Assembly (NCBI GenBank): GCA_964020155.1
Contig: OZ026561.1
Coordinates: 1,489,547 to 1,553,546 of the forward strand
Source of the DNA: Chondrilla cf. caribensis
Taxonomy: Eukaryota > Porifera > Demospongiae > Chondrillida > Chondrillidae
Reading direction: 5' to 3'
DNA: 64,000 bases
In this document: piece by piece, positions 62,462 through 64,000 of the stretch
Layout of the letters: each line of letters begins with the position of its first letter
Numbering within the stretch: position 1 is the stretch's first letter
Position numbers and translations under genes: made by a program
The notes under the pieces: generated by a model
The model's database searches: none
What the model was told of the DNA's origin: nothing
The model's input: the letters and a program-made list of their open reading frames with translations, nothing else

Positions 62462-63502
62462 ATGGAGCATAGATTCATAACTACTGTAGCAAGTCCCGAA
62501 GGTGGAGAAATTGCCTGTGGGGTTAATTTTGACCTCGGTGAATTTCCAACGTATTGGTTGGTGACTACTACATCTGCCTTATTTTTAGGCATTGTACTTC
62601 TATCGCTATTACTTTTCTCGTCGGGAAATAATCACTCCACCAATACAAGCAGGTATGGCAACACTCTCGCTGAAAGTATTGAACTGTGTCTGAACCACCT
62701 CCATTATTCTGGGATTGTTGTCGCTGCGAGTCTCTTGACTTCAAGTATAATTTTTATGGGAGCGAATTTGGGATTGTTGTGCCATGTGACTGTTGTGAAG
62801 GTGCTGAGTACCGTTAGCTGGTGGGTGGGAGCAGTTGGGGCAGCTAGTCAAGTGATATATTTTATGATCCTCGTAATTTCCCTGGTCAATGCCATCAAGA
62901 ATTCCCCATGGCTTCAAAGCAATGACTTACAAATGCCCCTGTGGAATTCCTACCTCTCATTGCCGAAAATAGTGAGAATAACTTGGTTTGTTGGTATGTT
63001 GTTCTCCACCTACATCATTGTTAGGCTGTTGCCCTCGTTTCAGAGTGATGGTATCAGTCTCTTCCCTTTTCCACCTACCACCCCAAATGGTATACAACAG
63101 CCCATTCCGAACATTACAAACAACAACTCTACATTTCTGTGGCCTGTCTTGACCAGCAGTGTATTCCAAAACTGCCTTGCTTATACCATAGTATTGATTG
63201 CTGTTCTTTATGGTGTGTTTCAAGTATTTTTGATCTTTCATTTGAAATATTACCCTCTTCTTCTGTATGTACTAAGCTTTTACTGTTTCGTGGCACTCCT
63301 TGGAGATATTGTTGTATGGAATACAGTCATGTGTGAGCCTTCTTCCACGGTGTATGCAATTCATCCTGAATGGCAATACCTGGATAGTGTGTGGTTTGCA
63401 GTACCTACTGTCTATGCTCTAGGGTTCCGGATGAGTCTTCAAGCTTTCATCAAGAGTCAACATAGCTGTTCTTCAAAGACCACAACCACTTGCAGTTGTT
63501 AG
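62462..63502 (+). CDS. Seven-helix membrane protein, family unknown
   Basis: A single-exon frame of 346 residues starting MEHRFITTVASPEG. I count seven hydrophobic segments, near residues 32-54, 82-106, 112-142, 170-190, 232-258, 263-287 and 306-328. There is a long polar loop (about 192-230) with possible N-glycosylation sites (NIT, NNS). The C-terminus is Ser/Thr/Cys-rich (KTTTTCSC), so palmitoylation is conceivable. No signal peptide precedes helix 1. A GPCR-like fold is possible by helix count, but I see neither a DRY motif nor an NPxxY motif. It could equally be a transporter or an orphan sponge family. No neighbour informs the function. Confidence 0.72.
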   Translation: MEHRFITTVASPEGGEIACGVNFDLGEFPTYWLVTTTSALFLGIVLLSLLLFSSGNNHSTNTSRYGNTLAESIELCLNHLHYSGIVVAASLLTSSIIFMGANLGLLCHVTVVKVLSTVSWWVGAVGAASQVIYFMILVISLVNAIKNSPWLQSNDLQMPLWNSYLSLPKIVRITWFVGMLFSTYIIVRLLPSFQSDGISLFPFPPTTPNGIQQPIPNITNNNSTFLWPVLTSSVFQNCLAYTIVLIAVLYGVFQVFLIFHLKYYPLLLYVLSFYCFVALLGDIVVWNTVMCEPSSTVYAIHPEWQYLDSVWFAVPTVYALGFRMSLQAFIKSQHSCSSKTTTTCSC

Positions 63503-64000
63503 CATCCACACAGTGTCACTGGCATCGATGGTTGAAAGTGTGTATCATCAACATCAAACAATACATAATTATTTCCCTGTTATGCATATGATCAATGGTT
63601 CAAATTGATTATATATCAATTATAATTTCAGATTCAATCTTGTGTGTATGTGATGATAATCATGGGTGCTGCAATTTCTTAGAGCGTTACTGTCGGTATC
63701 AACAATGTCATGCAACTCCAAAAAATGTTCATTCCCATGTAGCTACACATATTTGAATGTAATATACATGCAGTGATAGACGATAACTATTTCTTATACC
63801 AACGATATCGATGAGACTGTTCACTGACATAGTATAAGGACTGCTATAGCATACACTCTGCTATACCCGGTGTGAAGGACAGTCCCTTCCCCTCTCCGCC
63901 CTGGGAGCATGAAAGGGACGCTCTAGATGGCTGGACTATCCATCAACGTTCACTCCGCCCCCCAAGAACAACTGTTCAAGTTTTGATGCCAATATTCAGG
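63503..64000. other. 3' flank, no gene recognised
   Basis: AT-rich sequence downstream of the seven-helix gene. The last 150 bp turn GC-richer (tccccctctccgccctggga) but no exon can be supported. Confidence 0.55.

Overview
This window is nuclear DNA of an intron-bearing, non-bilaterian-looking invertebrate. My best guess is a demosponge or similar marine metazoan. The guess rests on intron-split animal genes (ACOX, BTB-Kelch, minor-spliceosome SNRNP48, SF3B6), a DUF1647-type glycosyltransferase, many short terminal-inverted-repeat elements, an R2-type endonuclease LINE tail, and very dense CA/TG microsatellites and minisatellites. There is no operon logic and nothing prokaryotic. The species cannot be fixed from sequence alone.

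Left part (1-11.8 kb), ordinary genes. The 3' half of a peroxisomal acyl-CoA oxidase gene (529-3286, +, ending in an SKL peroxisomal signal) meets a BTB-Kelch gene tail to tail (3602-7949, -). That gene is head to head with a second BTB-Kelch gene (8107-10857, +) across about 157 bp. The two Kelch genes share an intron position and an equal-length last exon.

Middle part (11.8-59.5 kb), the unusual region. A complete SNRNP48 gene (U11/U12-48K, CHHC zinc finger; 11810-19238, +) stands at the left edge and a complete SF3B6 gene (p14; 56911-59484, +) at the right edge. Between them is a degenerate array of about 44 kb made of two module types. 'T' modules carry SNRNP48 exons 7-12 followed by an intronless minus-strand type II membrane glycosyltransferase-like gene. 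'S' modules carry an internally deleted SNRNP48 3' end followed by SF3B6. The order read is T1 (15.1-23.9 kb), S2 (26.4-30 kb), T2 (30-37.5 kb), S3 (37.5-41 kb), T3 (41-48.5 kb), T4 (48.5-55.8 kb), S5 (55.8-59.5 kb). The outermost copies of both spliceosome genes are intact. The internal copies carry shared and private lesions. Three of the four glycosyltransferase copies stay open and the fourth has one nonsense change. Module junctions fall in minisatellites: a 17-bp unit containing TACTAAC...CAG, a 54-bp unit in SF3B6 intron 4, and a 30-bp unit. T2 and T4 also carry a lone bHLH-PAS-like exon. T1, T2 and T3 have private transposon insertions.

Right part (59.5-64 kb). A repeat-rich stretch without recognisable genes is followed by a single-exon seven-helix membrane protein of unknown family (62462-63502, +).

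How the genes relate: both intact edge genes encode proteins of the U11/U12 di-snRNP (SF3B6 is shared with U2 snRNP). The amplified gene between them would act in the secretory pathway and has no obvious functional tie to splicing. Exon limits were read by eye from splice consensus, reading phase and remembered family sequences. They have not been tested with RNA data.
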